DNA of 64,000 nucleotides from Paenibacillus pinisoli. GTDB lineage: Bacteria > Bacillota > Bacilli > Paenibacillales > Paenibacillaceae. Below the pieces are notes generated by a model, which was not told where the DNA came from, searched no databases, and saw only the letters and a list, made by a program, of their open reading frames with translations. The position numbers and the translations under genes were made by a program. Numbering within the stretch: the first letter of the stretch is position 1; each line of letters opens with the position of its first letter. Below are positions 61,945 to 64,000 of this stretch, piece by piece. The stretch lies in assembly GCF_003605435.1 (NCBI RefSeq), contig NZ_QXQB01000001.1, forward strand, positions 434,001 to 498,000, read 5' to 3'.

Positions 61945-62349
61945 TCAATTAGTGACTGTTATTTTTGTCCTTCTAAGATATTCATCAAAACTATGGCCAC
62001 TAAGTATATTTATTATAGAACCTACTTTGTATTGAAACTGAGTAATGGTCATATTCTCCAATTTAGGATATGGGATGTATGATCTAAATCCATCAACTGC
62101 AACGACATAAAAATCTTCTACAATTGTCTGATGGAAACAAAGAAAATATTTTTGTCTGTAGGCTTTTTTATCCGGAAAACGCTCTGCCCAATCTTCGTAA
62201 AATCTTCCTTGATCGGAAAAATCTATTTCCTCTCGCTTTATCGTAACCGATAAATTTTCTTTGTAAATATAGGTGCCATACTCATCATTTACAATCCAAT
62301 CCCGAGGATCACTTTCTACAATTATGTTGATGAATTCAGAGTATTTCAT
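61945..62349 (-). CDS. Hypothetical protein next to the membrane pair
   Basis: The 134-residue product is mixed and rich in aromatic residues (NDEYGTYIYKENLSVTIKRE, RQKYFLCFHQTIVEDFYVVA). No signal peptide or membrane segment. AGGAGATG precedes the ATG. It reads in the same direction as B with 86 bases between; family not recognised. Confidence 0.7.
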   Translation of the reverse strand: MKYSEFINIIVESDPRDWIVNDEYGTYIYKENLSVTIKREEIDFSDQGRFYEDWAERFPDKKAYRQKYFLCFHQTIVEDFYVVAVDGFRSYIPYPKLENMTITQFQYKVGSIINILSGHSFDEYLRRTKITVTN

Positions 62350-62559
62350 AACAACATCTCCTCTTGTAATCGTTTTATCTTTTATTATTCCACAATGAAA
62401 TTAACAAGTCCATGATAAGTGTCTTGTCGAAAAAAATACCCGCCCCCGAAGGAACGGAAAGAGGAGGAGGTGGTCAACCTCATTTAGCACAATACCAATA
62501 TAGCACGTAAAATGTGCCACGTGTGTCCGACTTGGGCCAAACTCAGACCCTCAAAAGGT

Positions 62560-63042
62560 TCAAAATTGTGCGTTATCGTTATCGAAAAAGCCCATGAGCT
62601 TTAGCGTATCCGCAATACTTCTTGCCCCTTCCAAGAGTTTGCGCCTAACCGTACTACGGCTTAGCCCATGTTTGAAGAATAATATCGTCTCTTTATAGGA
62701 AAGTCCCTTCATATACCTCAGCTCGACCGCCTGCCTAGTCTCCTCATCTTGAATCAGTGCAGCTGCACGTTGGAGCTGTCTGGTGTAAAGCTTGTATTGC
62801 TCGTATACCCATAACTGTTTCTCCGCCAGCACTGCGGCGTTTGCCGTCTTGTCCGCATGCAGGTCCTCCGGATCTATTCGGCGGGCAACCTCACCGTCGA
62901 TAGCGACCTGACGCAACTCCTCCTCGTTTTGCTCAAAATCGAACATCAGCAGCCGCATTTTCATGTACCTTTCGAGCAGGAATTTTGTGCGCTGGATCTC
63001 TACCTCTGAAGCTCTTGGAAACAATTCTGTCTGCCATACCAT
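62560..63042 (-). CDS. ArpU-like late transcription regulator
   Basis: The 160-residue product has an acidic helical N-terminal part and a sigma-region-4-like helix-turn-helix (QAVELRYMKGLSYKETILFF, LSRSTVRRKLLEGARSIADT), the pattern of ArpU-family regulators that switch on late phage genes. The ATG at 63040-63042 has AGGAGG 7 bases upstream. Its position upstream of all structural genes fits. Confidence 0.85.
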   Translation of the reverse strand: MVWQTELFPRASEVEIQRTKFLLERYMKMRLLMFDFEQNEEELRQVAIDGEVARRIDPEDLHADKTANAAVLAEKQLWVYEQYKLYTRQLQRAAALIQDEETRQAVELRYMKGLSYKETILFFKHGLSRSTVRRKLLEGARSIADTLKLMGFFDNDNAQF

Positions 63043-63255
63043 TGCCATTCCTCCTCACCATCCCCCATGTGCTATAATGATGGTGAGTTTATACGTTTAG
63101 TCCCCCGCTGGCCGGCCAAGGTGAGGGGGACTTCTTATAAGCCTTACATCCTGGTATCGTTCGCAATGTTCCTTCGTTTGAGATACAGAGCAACTGATCT
63201 CCAACTTTGATATATTCGAATCGATAGAAGTAGAAGAAAGTAAGGTGTTAATGCT

Positions 63256-63477
63256 ATGACAAAAGGTGAAGAGTACTTAAAAATGTATCCCGGCTTAACG
63301 AAATGGATAAACCAATGTGTCGTTTGCCAATCCATTGGATATAAGCCTGATCTACCGCATGAGTTAACTACATACGATGGTAACGTGTCAGCAGCCGCTA
63401 ATAATCTAAGGAAATTATTCAAACCACTGTCGGTTAACGAAATTGGGCTATGTGACACATGCAAGAATTTCCGGTAG
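63256..63477 (+). CDS. Small zinc-finger-like phage protein
   Basis: The 73-residue product has two CxxC pairs (CVVCQSIGYKPDLP and LCDTCKNFR) that probably hold one zinc, with a helical middle (SAAANNLRKLFKPLSVNEIG). AAGGTG precedes the ATG. It is on the plus strand, opposite to its neighbours. Family unknown. Confidence 0.7.
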   Translation: MTKGEEYLKMYPGLTKWINQCVVCQSIGYKPDLPHELTTYDGNVSAAANNLRKLFKPLSVNEIGLCDTCKNFR

Positions 63478-63584
63478 TTTTATTCCCTGTTGTGTCGCAG
63501 CGTCAGCGGAGGCTGTATAGGTAGGTTTGTATACTGTCATACCGATACCACTCCTTAACGATTACATTAGTTACATTTGAAGGC

Positions 63585-63767
63585 TCACAGCTCTTCAAGC
63601 ATTCTTTTCAACTGCTCCGGATCAATATTTGTATACTGCTTTATGTCATCGGCGCTCAACTCACCCTTTCGGTATCCATCCAGGAGCGCCTGTAGATGGC
63701 GCTTGGTCATCTCTGACCGCGATATTTGCAATAATTGCTGCCGTATTGCTTCATGGTCCTGATCCAT
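63585..63767 (-). CDS. Small helical phage protein
   Basis: The 60-residue product (MDQDHEAIRQQLLQISRSEM, HLQALLDGYRKGELSADDIK) is all-helical and acidic. AAGGAGGGG precedes the ATG. A weak LexA-like word lies upstream at 63790-63803. Function unknown. Confidence 0.7.
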   Translation of the reverse strand: MDQDHEAIRQQLLQISRSEMTKRHLQALLDGYRKGELSADDIKQYTNIDPEQLKRMLEEL

Positions 63768-63817
63768 ATTCCCCTCCTTAGAATCGACGCAAACATTCGT
63801 TCCACCGCGATTTTCTA

Positions 63818-64000
63818 TTAGCTTGCCTGCTGCTGCAATGTCAATCCTTCGATGTGACGAGCATTGTAGTAATGGAAAAATTCCTGCACAAAGTCAATGA
63901 CTGGTTTGCCCGGGTGCAATTCCGCTAGATCCGCCGTAATGAAGTTGATGGTCCTCTGCAGCAGGTCAAATAATTCAGTCATGACACGCTCGCGGTCGAT
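63818..64000 (-). CDS. Phage protein, 5' end outside window
   Basis: Sixty codons are visible from the right edge: MTELFDLLQRTINFITADLA, then KPVIDFVQEFFHYYNARHIE and a stop at 63818. The product is helical. An in-frame ATG at 63980-63982 lacks a ribosome site, so the true start is probably beyond 64,000. Confidence 0.65.
   Translation of the reverse strand: MDRERVMTELFDLLQRTINFITADLAELHPGKPVIDFVQEFFHYYNARHIEGLTLQQQAS

Larger units (their letters stand above)
24240..64000. mobile_element. Prophage with contractile tail (left part of element plus cargo; right end outside window)
   Basis: From about 62,560 leftward the minus-strand genes follow the order of PBSX/skin-type and related contractile-tailed Firmicute phages: ArpU regulator, TerS, TerL, portal, MuF, scaffold, capsid, connectors, sheath, tube, chaperone, tape measure, LysM, XkdQ-XkdU, fibres, XkdX, XhlA, amidase, holin. 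The left border is somewhere between 24,000 and 25,500 by change of gene content. No integrase, repressor or tRNA gene is seen, so the exact ends are unknown and the right end lies beyond 64,000. Confidence 0.8.

Noticed and set aside
63144-63464. 106-codon minus-strand frame opposite the small zinc-finger-like gene
   Set aside because: The plus-strand frame has two CxxC pairs and a ribosome site; the minus frame has neither.
63790-63803. LexA-like word CAAACATTCGTTCC
   Set aside because: Two changes from consensus, single copy, and no promoter around it; too weak to call.

Overview
The window reads as a chromosomal segment of a spore-forming Firmicute, most likely a Paenibacillus. The evidence is the gene order trmD-rimM-khpA-rpsP-ffh-ylxM, ftsY-smc-rnc, fabF-acpP-fabG-fabD-fabH-plsX-fapR and rpmF-yceD-tmcAL-sepM-ylbJ-coaD-rsmD, strong AGGAGG ribosome sites, frequent TTG/GTG starts, the sporulation gene ylbJ and an endolysin with an S-layer homology (SLH) domain. 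All calls come from reading the sequence; no database search was possible.

Region 1 (1-22,000) is ordinary housekeeping DNA, mostly on the minus strand. It holds the SRP and ribosome operon (ylxM promoter at 3647-3675), ftsY-smc, the FapR-controlled fatty acid/phospholipid operon that continues into rnc, rpmF with the DUF177 gene (near-consensus promoter at 16478-16507), tmcAL, sepM, ylbJ, coaD, rsmD and a small L,D-transpeptidase. Region 2 (22,000-25,320) is transitional: a coiled-coil lipoprotein, a membrane-anchored Mrr-type nuclease, and a small decayed LexA-boxed operon (WYL-like, YolD-like, and a frameshifted third gene).

Region 3 (about 25,300 to beyond the right edge) is a prophage with a contractile tail, read right to left. 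From the right come an ArpU-like late regulator, accessory genes, an IS110 element, a cargo island, terminase, portal, MuF head protein, scaffold, capsid, connectors, sheath, tube, tail chaperone with a -1 frameshift site, tape measure, baseplate (XkdP-XkdU type), fibres, XkdX, XhlA, endolysin and holin. The integrase and repressor are not in the window, so the ends are not defined.

The most interesting part is the cargo island at 53,166-58,781, between a truncated ParB gene and the terminase small subunit. It carries a MazG-like pyrophosphohydrolase coupled to an EVE-HNH nuclease, a DUF4145 protein, a protein that joins an unknown N-terminal domain to an HNH nuclease and a Nudix hydrolase, and two opposite-strand membrane proteins that resemble each other. 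Four short decayed copies of the same phage gene tail punctuate these cargo genes, as if the site had been loaded repeatedly by recombination. Taken together it looks like a modification-sensing restriction and nucleotide-pool defence island; that function is inference.

Other prophage extras are an ADP-ribosyltransferase-like domain on the MuF head protein followed by a coupled 50-residue gene, a lipoprotein inserted between the tail chaperone and tape measure genes, an LCAT-like hydrolase paired with a membrane protein at the lysis end, and two membrane/coiled-coil/winged-helix proteins at 60,374-61,858.
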